From: Nitrospirales bacterium
GTDB lineage: Bacteria > Nitrospirota > Nitrospiria > Nitrospirales > UBA8639
Length of the DNA stretch: 64,000 nucleotides
Assembly: GCA_021603905.1 (NCBI GenBank)
Contig: BQIU01000014.1
Location: forward strand, 1 to 64,000
Direction of reading: 5' to 3'
The position numbers were made by a program, and so were the translations under genes. The notes under the pieces are model-generated. The model saw only the letters and a program-made list of their open reading frames with translations, did no database searches and was not told the origin of the DNA. Of the stretch, positions 57,018 through 64,000 are shown in pieces. Positions within the stretch are counted from its first letter, which is position 1. Every line of letters starts with the position of its first letter.

Positions 57018-57056
57018 TTGCATTTATAGTCACTCATGACTATAATATAGTCATGA
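57018..57056 (+). promoter_or_regulatory. leaderless promoter inside a 23-bp palindromic operator
   Basis: -35 TTGCAT (57018-57023), 17-base spacer, consensus -10 TATAAT (57041-57046), and the antitoxin ATG at 57053, so transcription should begin at about the first base of the start codon. A perfect odd palindrome with arms TCATGACTATA and TATAGTCATGA, centre A57045, spans 57034-57056. It covers the -10 box and start codon, as expected for an autorepressing antitoxin operator. Confidence 0.75.
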
Positions 57057-57316
57057 AAAATGTTGGCATTGCGGATCTCAAAAGTCATCTCAGCGAACAT
57101 CTTCGTCATGTTCGACGAGGGAAAAGCCTCACGATCTTAGATCGGGATACGCCAATCGCTCGAGTCGTGCCATTTCATGAACAAGGTGGCGTGCTCAATG
57201 TACGCTCACCTCTCCCCCACAGTCCTAAACTTCAGCAAATTTCGTTACCCCCCCCTCTTCGCCTACGCAAAGACATCGTCACCCTCCTTCTAGAAGAACG
57301 GCAGACTGAGAGGTGA
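57053..57316 (+). CDS. Phd/YefM-family antitoxin
   Basis: An 87-aa antitoxin. The N-terminal Phd domain has KNVGIADLKSHLSEHLRHVR, SLTILDRDTPIARVVP (the beta hairpin of the DNA-binding dimer), then a Pro-rich linker and a C-terminal helix that would cover the toxin. The ATG at 57053 starts the homology and lies in the operator, with no ribosome binding site, fitting a leaderless mRNA. It overlaps the PIN toxin gene by four bases (GTGA). Confidence 0.85.
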   Translation: MKNVGIADLKSHLSEHLRHVRRGKSLTILDRDTPIARVVPFHEQGGVLNVRSPLPHSPKLQQISLPPPLRLRKDIVTLLLEERQTER

Positions 57317-57729
57317 TCGCCTATCTTGACTCCTCGGTCTTGCTGCGAATCATCTTAGGGCAAAAAAATTCTCTTAAAGAGTGGAAAAACATTGAGCGAG
57401 GCGTTGGGTCAGCATTGCTGGAAGTCGAATGTTTGCGTACGTTGGATCGGTTACGACTTATTGAAGATTTAGACGACAACGCAATCGCTGCCCAAAGGGA
57501 AGCGGCATATCGACTCATTGAAGCTGTGGAAGTGGTCGACATCACACATTCTGTACTGGCACGAGCCGCTCAACCACTTCCAACTGTCCTTGGCACCCTC
57601 GATGCCATTCACTTGGCTACGGCCTTATTATGGCGAGAGCAGATCGATCAGAAATTGGTGATGGCCACACATGATCTCGCACTCGGCACAGCAGCTCGAG
57701 CCAATGGCCTCAAGGTTGTAGGTATATAA
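57313..57729 (+). CDS. PIN-domain toxin of a Phd/PIN module
   Basis: A 138-aa VapC-like PIN ribonuclease. Acidic site: D6 (AYLDSSVL), E37/E39 (LLEVEC), D97 (GTLDAIHLATAL) and D121 (ATHDLALG); all intact and full length. The start is a GTG overlapping the antitoxin stop, so it is translationally coupled. Unlike the neighbouring VapBC and DUF4160 pairs, this module shows no damage. Confidence 0.87.
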   Translation: MIAYLDSSVLLRIILGQKNSLKEWKNIERGVGSALLEVECLRTLDRLRLIEDLDDNAIAAQREAAYRLIEAVEVVDITHSVLARAAQPLPTVLGTLDAIHLATALLWREQIDQKLVMATHDLALGTAARANGLKVVGI

Positions 57730-57818
57730 AAAGGCGTGAACGGGAGGCGATAATCATAAAACTACTAGCTTCTCTATACAAATGCGAATGGCTAACCATT
57801 AGCGGACCGACGAAGCGT

Positions 57819-57847
57819 TTGACCGGCCAAAATTTTCAGTCTATTCT
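57819..57847 (+). promoter_or_regulatory. sigma70-like promoter of the decayed vapBC
   Basis: TTGACC (57819-57824), 17-base spacer, TATTCT (57842-57847), about 31 bases ahead of the ATG at 57879. Spacing is ideal and five of six -35 bases match consensus. No palindrome was seen around it. Confidence 0.5.
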
Positions 57848-57878
57848 TTATGTGTAAAATTTACTCATGGTGGAGATC

Positions 57879-58106
57879 ATGTCAACATACTTAGCCCTTG
57901 AAGATGCCCTCTTGAACAAGGCCCTCCAGACCGGTGGCCTTCGTACTAGAAAAGAGACTGTCACAAAGGCATTGGAGGAGTTCATTCAACGTCACCAAAA
58001 GCAACGACGCCAACAGCGAAAAATATTCCTGGCTATGGGAACCATCGAATTCCGCGAAGGATGGAACTCTAAAACCGATCGGCAAGATTGCAAATATTGT
58101 CGTTGA
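57879..58106 (+). CDS. vapB: VapB-type antitoxin of a decayed pair
   Basis: About 75 aa beginning STYLALEDALLNKALQTGGL, then RKETVTKALEEFIQRHQKQ, the VapB2 pattern. The family ending GxIxFxEGW (GTIEFREGW) is reached, but the last residues (NSKTDRQDCKYCR) do not look like a VapB tail, so a small frameshift near 58065 is likely. GGTGGAG lies just upstream. The toxin gene behind it is broken, so the antitoxin is an orphan remnant. Confidence 0.65.
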   Translation: MSTYLALEDALLNKALQTGGLRTRKETVTKALEEFIQRHQKQRRQQRKIFLAMGTIEFREGWNSKTDRQDCKYCR

Positions 58107-58179
58107 TACGTCAGTATGGTAACTCGTCCTTCAGAGGCCTCAAGTCGAAGAACATCTTCCCTTTGTTCAAACTTTTTGA
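58096..58179 (+). pseudogene. vapC: vapC 5' remnant
   Basis: IVVDTSVW, the first strand of a PIN toxin with its catalytic Asp, is followed at once by TAA (58120-58122). The frame then continues LVLQRPQVEEHLPFVQTF to a TGA at 58177. The expected residue after VDTSVW in many VapCs is Ser, so TCA to TAA is a simple explanation. The start codon reads ATT, also non-standard. No later PIN motifs were found, so the gene is lost. Confidence 0.75.
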
Positions 58180-58488
58180 TTTCATACTCCGAGTAGCCAG
58201 ATAACACCCTAAAGCTAGGGGTTACCACATCTCCTTCAAACAAATTCCGATATAATGTCTATTAATCATGTAGATCAGGGCAACTGACAAAGAGTTAGTA
58301 GAGCATTAAAAAAATGTCAGAGCTTCGAAGATTTTGTGGAATGGACTGGAAACCCTGTTGCGATGAGTAATTCTGATTACTTTGAAAGCGGGCAAATCGT
58401 GACTCGACATGACCACGCCTAATCTCTTGAAGGAAAGAGAAAAGACTTACTCAGCCTTTCGAGCCTTATAAACTGAAGCTACGTTTTT

Positions 58489-58590
58489 CTACTCGAAAGG
58501 CATCGAGCCAAAAAGGCTAATGAGGTTGATCACCGCCCAAGCCACGATCACGACAACTGCAATAACCCCAAGTTCGGCCATTGAGTCCAT
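58489..58590 (-). CDS. possible 33-aa single-pass membrane protein
   Basis: A very short product starting MDSMAELGVIAVVVIVAWAV and ending GSMPFE; nearly all of it is one hydrophobic helix. AGGTGA lies about four bases before the ATG at 58590. It could be a small membrane peptide or a toxin-like peptide. Too short to judge by composition alone. Confidence 0.4.
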   Translation of the reverse strand: MDSMAELGVIAVVVIVAWAVINLISLFGSMPFE

Positions 58591-58701
58591 GGTCTCACCT
58601 CTCATTGACTTGCATGTTTTAGCCATGCTTCGTCCGGACAAATTTTGAACACTCATCGACGTGGGTTTTGAAGTTTTGAAAGTGCAAAAATCGTTCTCCA
58701 C

Positions 58702-59127
58702 TCAGAACCCAACAGTGTTCTAATGGCAATCACGAGAAAGCATCGATAATTCAATGCGTTCGTTCACAACCATCGAATGGATGCTTTCCGCACGGAATCT
58801 GAAGTCGTTCGGATTCACACCACACGACCTGTGCGTATCCGATCAACCGGTCATCGAATTCAACGATTGATATAAAAAGATTGCCTTAATGACACAGGAG
58901 CTTGCATCCAAACTCCAAGAGTCACAACTCATTATGGAAACTCTTTCTGGATGATTGCGAGTTGGAAAAAATACGTGGGCAAGAAAAGATCGGGACTAAG
59001 ATATTCCCCTTTTGGGATGCCATACCTTATAAAACTAAATCTGACCCCAATATCAATACAATATCAATATCTTGACAGAGCCTGCTAATGGGTGACCCCG
59101 GTGACCCCAATATATACGTACATCTTC
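58702..59127. other. intergenic region with direct repeats before hicA
   Basis: No gene seen. Near hicA: TGACCCCAATAT occurs twice (59042-59053 and 59102-59113, 60 bases apart), an 11-base tandem repeat AATATCAATA[CT] lies at 59049-59070, and GGTGACCCC is repeated in tandem at 59091-59108. Such iterons ahead of a toxin-antitoxin pair may be antitoxin binding sites. Confidence 0.5.
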
Positions 59128-59156
59128 TTGCATTAATGCGCATTCGTGTGTATCTT
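59128..59156 (+). promoter_or_regulatory. candidate promoter of hicAB
   Basis: TTGCAT (59128-59133), 17-base spacer, TATCTT (59151-59156). The -35 box and spacing equal those of the Phd/PIN promoter. The predicted transcript start lies about six bases ahead of the hicA ATG, leaving almost no leader. Confidence 0.45.
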
Positions 59157-59168
59157 ACTGGATAAAGA

Positions 59169-59357
59169 ATGAACAGTAAGGAAATTATCAAAGCGCTCAA
59201 AAAAGACGGATGGGTTCAAGTTACCCAAAAAGGCAGTCACAGCCAATTTAGCCATTCCAGTAAAAAGGGCCGAGTGACTGTTCCTCACCCGAAAAGGGAT
59301 ATCCCGATTGGAACGCTGAAAAGCATTGAAAAACAGAGCGGCCTTGCTCTGAGATAA
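59169..59357 (+). CDS. hicA: HicA mRNA interferase toxin
   Basis: A 62-aa HicA with the double-stranded-RNA-binding-like fold. The family pattern is clear: SKEIIKALKKDGW, then QKGSHSQFSH with the catalytic His (about H24), VTVPHPKRDIPIGTLKSI and a C-terminal ALR. Full length and undamaged. It precedes hicB by 33 bases, the usual order in which the toxin gene comes first. Confidence 0.9.
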   Translation: MNSKEIIKALKKDGWVQVTQKGSHSQFSHSSKKGRVTVPHPKRDIPIGTLKSIEKQSGLALR

Positions 59358-59390
59358 GCCACTCCACTCCAGGAAAGGAGGCAGAAAACA

Positions 59391-59774
59391 ATGGACTATA
59401 TTGCGATTATCCACAAAGACGACGGGAGTCACTACGGTGTAAGCTTTCCTGATTTCCCAGGCTGTATCACAGCAGGACGCACCGTCGATGACGCAAAGGA
59501 TATGGCCACTGAAGCACTGGCCCTGCATGTAGAAGGATTGCAGGAAGACGGTGAAGATATTCCCAAGCCTTCGAGCCTCGAAGCCATCATGCAATCGCCA
59601 GAGTTTGCCGACGGCGTGGCGTTCTTAGTAAGCCTTCAACAGCCCGACAGAACAGTGCGCGTAAACCTGACAATGACTGAACGCGAATTACAGGTCATTG
59701 ATGCAGCGGCGGCGGCGCAAGGAATGAAACGCTCCACCTATCTGGTCAAAGCTGGGCTTCAATCTGCTCACTAA
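59391..59774 (+). CDS. hicB: HicB antitoxin
   Basis: A 127-aa antitoxin: N-terminal partial RNase H-like HicB domain (DYIAIIHKDDGSHYGVSFPD, PGCITAGRTVDDA), then a C-terminal ribbon-helix-helix DNA-binding part (VRVNLTMTERELQVIDAAA, GMKRSTYLVKAGL). AAAGGAGG before the ATG is strong, which should give more antitoxin than the poorly led hicA. It likely binds the iterons upstream of hicA. Confidence 0.92.
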   Translation: MDYIAIIHKDDGSHYGVSFPDFPGCITAGRTVDDAKDMATEALALHVEGLQEDGEDIPKPSSLEAIMQSPEFADGVAFLVSLQQPDRTVRVNLTMTERELQVIDAAAAAQGMKRSTYLVKAGLQSAH

Positions 59775-59843
59775 GAATCCGCGCAATCATACGTCGAACG
59801 AATTAGCCATGATGACATGCCTGACACATGAAAATCCTGATGA

Positions 59844-60056
59844 CAAGAGCATCATCGTCCACACATACATTCCCACTATGGGGATGAATCAATCGTCGTC
59901 GCAATTGAAGAGGGAGTAATTGGGGGTGGAACGTTGCCAAAGAACAAAACGAAACTTGAAGAAGCATGGAGAAAGATCCATCGAGATGAATGAATGGCAG
60001 ATTGGAAATTAGTAGTAGAAGGACACCAGTTATTCAAAATTGACCCTCTCAGGTGA
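59844..60056 (+). pseudogene. DUF4160 gene remnant
   Basis: One frame reads EHHRPHIHSHYGDESIVVAI, EEGVIGGGTLPKNKTKLEEA, WRKIHRDE, a TGA, then MADWKLVVEGHQLFKIDPLR and a stop. This is the DUF4160 pattern (PHIHxxYG, EAW, HxDELMADW, FKIxPL). TGA stands where Leu is usual. The N-terminal strand is not in frame, so the gene is also broken at its start. DUF4160 genes usually pair with DUF2442 genes, as here. Confidence 0.8.
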
Positions 60057-60063
60057 GGCACCT

Positions 60064-60312
60064 ATGAACAGAGTCGTTACCGTAGCACCAAATGACAACT
60101 ACATATTGCTTGTCACATTATCCAACGGAATGTCTGGAGAATTTGACGTTTCCCCATACTTAGAAAAAGGAATATTTCAGGAGTTAAAAAAACAAGCAGT
60201 ATTTTGATCAGTTCGGCCAATTTTTGGTGGAATAGCGTGGCCTCATGAGCAAGATTTTACTTTAGACACGATTGAGTTAGAGATGAACGTGTTAAAAGAG
60301 ACAACTGGATAA
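60064..60312 (+). pseudogene. DUF2442 gene with an in-frame TGA
   Basis: From the ATG at 60064 (GGTGAGG five bases upstream): NYILLVTLSNGMSGEFDVSP, YLEKGIFQELKKQAVF, TGA at 60205-60207, then SVRPIFGGIAWPHEQDFTLD and on to a TAA at 60310. The segments on both sides of the TGA match one DUF2442 domain without a gap, so a single codon change has cut the gene. It starts eight bases after the DUF4160 remnant, so they were an operon. Confidence 0.82.
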
Positions 60313-60339
60313 CACATCCAATCTACTTGCAATTCATGC

Positions 60340-60578
60340 CTCGACAAATTACCCCACAAAACAACTAAACATTCTTCCTGCACTTTACTATCACGACTCC
60401 AAGCACGGCACAGTAGTTCGACTTGAGTCACGTACTTCTTCCGAAGTCGCTCACGTGTACGATCAGCTTTCTTCGCTTGTTCCAACAAATGTTCAAACGC
60501 CCACACATCCACCCAACACCGATACGGGCCTAATGTCACTTTACTGTCTTGGACAATGATCGTTTTCTCATCGCCAAG
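60340..60578 (-). pseudogene. BTAD-type transcriptional activator fragment
   Basis: Inside an open frame on the minus strand the stretch LGDEKTIIVQDSKVTLGPYR, CWVDVWAFEHLLEQAKKAD and RERLRKKYVTQVELL resembles the bacterial transcriptional activator domain found in large regulators (typical text LDPRYCWVDVWAFERLLEQA). The expected N-terminal winged helix and the TPR-like tail are not found in frame on either side, so this is a piece of a decayed regulator gene. Recognition is from memory of the motif. Confidence 0.5.
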
Positions 60579-61012
60579 GGGGGCTCGGATGTTTGCTTCA
60601 TGATATAAAAATAGATAAGGTTTGGAGCTATTAAATATCGGGGCGTGAGTTGCCTCACAACCTAGGTAGGGAAGCGAAGTAAAGACAGCCCCGAATTCTA
60701 CGGTACAATCCAAACACATAAAATGCTATATCATGAAGAAAGCGTCTTGACCCCTCTTTTTCGATGGACAAACACCTGATGAGGTCTATAATCTCTCTCA
60801 TCTTCAAAGGCCCGCCCCTGAAGATAAGAAGCAAGCGGCATAACATCAACCACCGAGTTGTAGCTTAACATTGCCGCAAACCTGTCCAACAAAGTGGGAC
60901 CACCTCTTAGGTCTTAATGAAAGTTTAAAAACTATAGCATGATAAAACTAGATCTGATCTCTTGCACGAGTTTACGAACGTTGTATGATAGAGGCAGATG
61001 TTAGGAGATTCG
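60579..61012. other. AT-rich spacer before the HEPN gene
   Basis: 434 bases with no gene I can defend. It probably includes more decayed sequence of the regulator fragment and the promoter of the small ORF at 61013. No repeats or hairpins stood out. Confidence 0.3.
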
Positions 61013-61156
61013 ATGCAGAATTCCAGAGACAGCATTTTTGGCTACATCAAAAACGCACGACAATTGACAGAGATAGTTTGTGGCGAGAGGTTATCCCAAC
61101 TCGTTATCCGAGAGTACGAGAAAACATTTTCAAAAAACAGTCAGTTTAACTTTTAA
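61013..61156 (+). CDS. possible 47-aa protein upstream of the ApeA-like gene
   Basis: ATG at 61013 with TTAGGAG six bases upstream, and a stop at 61154-61156, six bases before the ApeA-like start. The product (MQNSRDSIFGYIKNARQLTE, then IVCGERLSQLVIREYEK and a polar end) would be a small helical protein. Good ribosome binding site and operon-like spacing are the evidence. It could be a translation-coupling leader or a partner such as a small antidote; no family recognised. Confidence 0.45.
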   Translation: MQNSRDSIFGYIKNARQLTEIVCGERLSQLVIREYEKTFSKNSQFNF

Positions 61157-61162
61157 TTCTCA

Positions 61163-62608
61163 ATGACACGATACGATTTATCAAAAACATATAAATTCCA
61201 AGGACTGTGGTGGATTGGTGGTACTTCAGCCAAATTTCCGGGTCAACTTATCCTTTCGCCCGATGAAATAAAATTACGTGTTTACGGAAACTCGAGTGAC
61301 CTTGCCCCGCTAGACGATTACGATAGTGAAAAAAACAAACTTCCCATCTTTGGGAAGAGCGACAACGGCACCCTCTTTACTTTGTGGAGTGCTTCCAGTC
61401 TTGGACTTAGCCACAGTTCTCAACGTATTGCTTCAGTCGAACGAGAATGGCATGCAGTCGCCATCATATTGGCTAATTATTGTTTTATTGGAAAACACAT
61501 TGACTCCCCAAATGATAAAGTTGATGCTGATTGCTACATTAACTTCCCTCATCTTGAAGCTTGGTTTGGCCAACCTTTTCATGAAACTAAGTCTATGGCC
61601 AATAATCAAAAGGGAGTGTTAATAAGTCTGGACATCAAAGATTTAGGCAACCTTATAAATGTTGAGCTACCTTCGATGAAGGTCAAACTAAAAAGTCATC
61701 ATGCAGTTCAATTTAATGGAGGCGAAGAATTCAAACAATACAATTCCGATTGTACAGCATATCTTATCTTTCAGGCCGGGCATGATATTTCTCCAGACAA
61801 CGTTATGAACTTTGCTTATAACGTAACAAACCTATGGTCTCTTTTCACAGGAGTTCATATCGCACCTCAAGAAGTCTTTTTCAGGAAAATTAATGAACAA
61901 CTTAGAAATTGGGATGAAGTAAGAATTTACTCACCATTGAAAGAGTATGGTGCATTCGACAGAATTTATCACCACAGAGACATCCTCTTGAAGTACGAAA
62001 TCCTTAAAAACTCTATCGGAAATATAGTGGATAAATGGTTATCTGAAGGTGATCAAATGTCGGCAGTCAAATCCTTATTTTTCAATGCTTATAGATCTCG
62101 CAGAAAACGTGTTTATACTGTTTCCCAGTTCTTAAACTACGTAACCATATTAGAAATTATTGGTAGAAGAGATGATAAACCTGAAAAGCATTTATCAAAA
62201 AACGATGCAAAAGCTCTGCGAGATAAACTTGAGAAAGTCATTAATGAATTTATGCCGGAAACAGACCAACGAGCTCGCATTGTGAAAAAACTTGATTATA
62301 TTCATGTTCCTACGCTTAGAGAAAGCATAGAAAAAATTGCTGACGGTTTAATGCCACAGACAAAAAAACAATTCTCTTTGCTCGACACAGCAATGATTCA
62401 GAAACTCGTTCATTCAAGGAATTATTATACCCATTATGGTGATGTAAATCGGGGCAATGTAATTTCGTTAGATGATTTGCCTAGTGCAATTAATCAACTA
62501 ACAATCATCACCTCTCTTCTCTTATTGAAAAAATTGGGGATAAATGAAGAATTAATAATGGACGGGTTTAAGAATCGTTGGGATTATAAATCCGCGTTGA
62601 GAAATTGA
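61163..62608 (+). CDS. ApeA-like HEPN protein, probable antiphage RNase
   Basis: A 481-aa protein with an N-terminal beta-rich domain like that of ApeA (YKFQGLWWIGGTSAKFPGQL at the start, later EREWHAVAIILANYCFIGKH) and a C-terminal HEPN domain. The HEPN catalytic motif Rx4H is R419-NYYT-H424 in HSRNYYTHYG, followed by the final helix pair. In E. coli, ApeA is a single-gene antiphage HEPN ribonuclease. The gene is clearly more AT-rich than its neighbours, a sign of transfer. Assignment to ApeA proper rests on motif order and length. Confidence 0.78.
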   Translation: MTRYDLSKTYKFQGLWWIGGTSAKFPGQLILSPDEIKLRVYGNSSDLAPLDDYDSEKNKLPIFGKSDNGTLFTLWSASSLGLSHSSQRIASVEREWHAVAIILANYCFIGKHIDSPNDKVDADCYINFPHLEAWFGQPFHETKSMANNQKGVLISLDIKDLGNLINVELPSMKVKLKSHHAVQFNGGEEFKQYNSDCTAYLIFQAGHDISPDNVMNFAYNVTNLWSLFTGVHIAPQEVFFRKINEQLRNWDEVRIYSPLKEYGAFDRIYHHRDILLKYEILKNSIGNIVDKWLSEGDQMSAVKSLFFNAYRSRRKRVYTVSQFLNYVTILEIIGRRDDKPEKHLSKNDAKALRDKLEKVINEFMPETDQRARIVKKLDYIHVPTLRESIEKIADGLMPQTKKQFSLLDTAMIQKLVHSRNYYTHYGDVNRGNVISLDDLPSAINQLTIITSLLLLKKLGINEELIMDGFKNRWDYKSALRN

Positions 62609-62704
62609 ACTATTCCTCAGAACGCTGAGAAGGTAACGAAATGTTTGTAAGTTTGTGGAACTCTATGGAGGTCGCGTAGGAATTGAGAGCCTGCCGACCA
62701 CAGC

Positions 62705-63655
62705 TTACAAGTCACTAGATGGATACACGATCACTGCCAACGCGTCATGATCGCTAAGCACATCTTTCAATGGAAGTGATTGTGGATTTTCGATTTTGAG
62801 TTTTCTGACGGCAATCAGATCAGGACCATGCTGACGAACCAGGGTTAACCCATTCGATGCGAGAAATTCTTTCAAAACTTTACCATCTTGCTTTTCATTT
62901 TCCGGTCGAAGATTCGAATCCATGCCGATAAGGAGTGAGGCGTCTTCAGGAACCAACCGCTGTAATGCCTCGGTGATTTGACGGAATTGCAGAACACGGG
63001 CATCGATGCTGTCTTGGCCCCTCCCAGAATCCATGTGGCTATTGAGCACCCAAAAGTTGGGGAACTTGACCAGCTGAAAGCCTTTTGAAAAGAAATTATC
63101 GGCTTTGTTGAGTTTCGTATTCCATCCCGCGAAAGCCTCATAGGGTTCGGCATACACAAGTTCCGGGTTCTCGTTCGCCAACATGAGCAGACCTGGCGTC
63201 AAACAAATTTCACAAAAGACGCGCAAGGGCCACCAATCCCCACCACCCCCTTCTTCGAAAGCCGGATGATCAGCCCAGACATGACCCGTGTAGCGAGCAA
63301 TTTGCGCGGGCCGGACGAAGGCTTCTTGAAACAGTACCAGGTCATAGTGCTTGGCAAGGTCGCCAATACATGCCACTTCTTCCTCCGTATGCCCTCCTTT
63401 GGACACATTGGATTCTCCAAGCAGACGGTCATGAATGTTCCAAACCAACACATGCAGACCGTTTGTCGTTGTTGAATCGGAAAGCGCCGAGGCATCGATA
63501 CCCGATTGCCAATCGGTTTGGCACGTTTCAGTGAGTCTCGGCTTCGTCTCAAATTTCCCTACACAGGCGTTGAGCATCAGTAATACAAGCAGAGCCAACA
63601 CAAGCCGATCTGCTGGCCAAAGCAATCTTCGTGGTAGGTCGACAAGCAAGAGCAT
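62705..63655 (-). CDS. endonuclease/exonuclease/phosphatase-fold lipoprotein
   Basis: A 316-aa lipoprotein (lipobox LMLNAC, Cys31) with the EEP metal-dependent phosphoesterase fold. Motifs in order: LVWNIHDR, the metal Glu in VLFQEAF, NSHMDSG, GMDSNLR and the final SDHDAL. Relatives include sphingomyelinase C and other phosphodiesterases, so an extracytoplasmic lipid or nucleotide phosphodiesterase role is likely; the substrate is unknown. AGGA about nine bases before the ATG supports the start. Confidence 0.85.
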   Translation of the reverse strand: MLLLVDLPRRLLWPADRLVLALLVLLMLNACVGKFETKPRLTETCQTDWQSGIDASALSDSTTTNGLHVLVWNIHDRLLGESNVSKGGHTEEEVACIGDLAKHYDLVLFQEAFVRPAQIARYTGHVWADHPAFEEGGGGDWWPLRVFCEICLTPGLLMLANENPELVYAEPYEAFAGWNTKLNKADNFFSKGFQLVKFPNFWVLNSHMDSGRGQDSIDARVLQFRQITEALQRLVPEDASLLIGMDSNLRPENEKQDGKVLKEFLASNGLTLVRQHGPDLIAVRKLKIENPQSLPLKDVLSDHDALAVIVYPSSDL

Positions 63656-63792
63656 TTTCTAAATCCTATGTATCAGACCAATATTGAACGAGGTTCAACC
63701 TCTACAGGAATTTCCGTCTCTCTGCTCATTGCAGAAGCGCAAGAGAGGAAAAAGATCAATGTAATCAAGACAGCATTTTCGACAATTCCAGT

Positions 63793-64000
63793 TCACAGTT
63801 TATTCGCGTACGGATCCACGAAGTGAATGTCGTCGTAGCGGTCCTTATGCCTCAGCCATTCCATACCGTAACTGAATCCCGCTTCATCTCGGCCCTTTGG
63901 AACGATGTCAAGTAAATGATACGCGCCGATGAACATATCGAGACCGCGAGCGTATGACGAATAGGTGTGGAAAACACTCCCAGATTGATCCTTGAAAAAC
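63793..64000 (-). CDS. DUF899-family protein, 3' end only
   Basis: The frame runs off the window edge. The visible C-terminal 68 residues read FFKDQSGSVFHTYSSYARGL, DMFIGAYHLLDIVPKGRDE and GMEWLRHKDRY, which matches the end of DUF899 thioredoxin-fold proteins (FHTYSxYARGLD, LDxxPKGRDE, HDRY). The stop is TGA at 63793-63795. Function of the family is not settled. Confidence 0.82.
   Translation of the reverse strand, partial: FFKDQSGSVFHTYSSYARGLDMFIGAYHLLDIVPKGRDEAGFSYGMEWLRHKDRYDDIHFVDPYANKL

Noticed and set aside
59844-60312. TGA read as selenocysteine or as a sense codon
   Set aside because: Other genes in the window use TGA as a normal stop (for example the stop after the DUF4160 remnant), no SECIS-like hairpin was seen just after either TGA, and the residues expected are not Cys.
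1-64000. CRISPR arrays, tRNA and rRNA genes, insertion sequences
   Set aside because: No regularly spaced repeats, no cloverleaf with a TTC-type arm, and no transposase or integrase frames were found in the window.

Overview
The window looks like a chromosome segment of a Gram-negative bacterium of moderate GC (about 48 percent by eye). It carries a full respiratory complex I operon, three TonB-dependent receptors, a PEP-CTERM protein and a phosphonate-type PEP mutase fused to a nucleotidyltransferase. My best guess is a member of the Nitrospirota (Nitrospira-like). That rests on overall gene style, not on a marker gene, because no rRNA or tRNA was seen.

Bases 1-11256 are housekeeping and small-protein genes. 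They include threonine aldolase, a sugar-nucleotide-type reductase, tsaC, purD and purH (minus strand), L-2-hydroxyglutarate oxidase, an ankyrin-repeat membrane protein and a small lipoprotein. Bases 11311-27967 hold one minus-strand block that reads, in transcription order, MidA-type methyltransferase, nuoA, B, CD (fused), E, F, G, H, I, J, K, L, M, N. Every iron-sulfur ligand set I checked is intact. Next come a VapBC-like pair, pepM-NTase and secA (28448-33699, minus).

Bases 34420-56711 are a plus-strand envelope island: a PEP-CTERM protein, a tonB-TPR-tonB-exbB-exbD operon, two related small exported proteins with a CxWxC motif and an SRGPP tail, an HTH protein, a secreted protein, a cytochrome P460 lipoprotein, an exported amidohydrolase with a His-rich loop, three TonB-dependent receptors (the third frameshifted), a PepSY membrane protein, an Asp-box beta-propeller with a CxCC motif, and a TlpA thioredoxin. 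The ExbB/ExbD/TonB motor would energise the receptors. The His/Cys-rich exported partners suggest metal or metal-complex handling (inference). The island also holds an exbB relic, a 91-bp tandem repeat and two copies of a double-hairpin element whose stems covary.

Bases 57018-64000 are accessory DNA: a Phd/PIN module with a palindromic operator over an apparently leaderless promoter, a decayed VapBC, a HicAB pair, a DUF4160-DUF2442 pair with both genes cut by TGA, a degraded BTAD-type regulator fragment, an AT-rich ApeA-like HEPN gene (probable antiphage RNase) preceded by an uncatalogued 47-codon ORF, an EEP-family lipoprotein, and the 3' end of a DUF899 gene.
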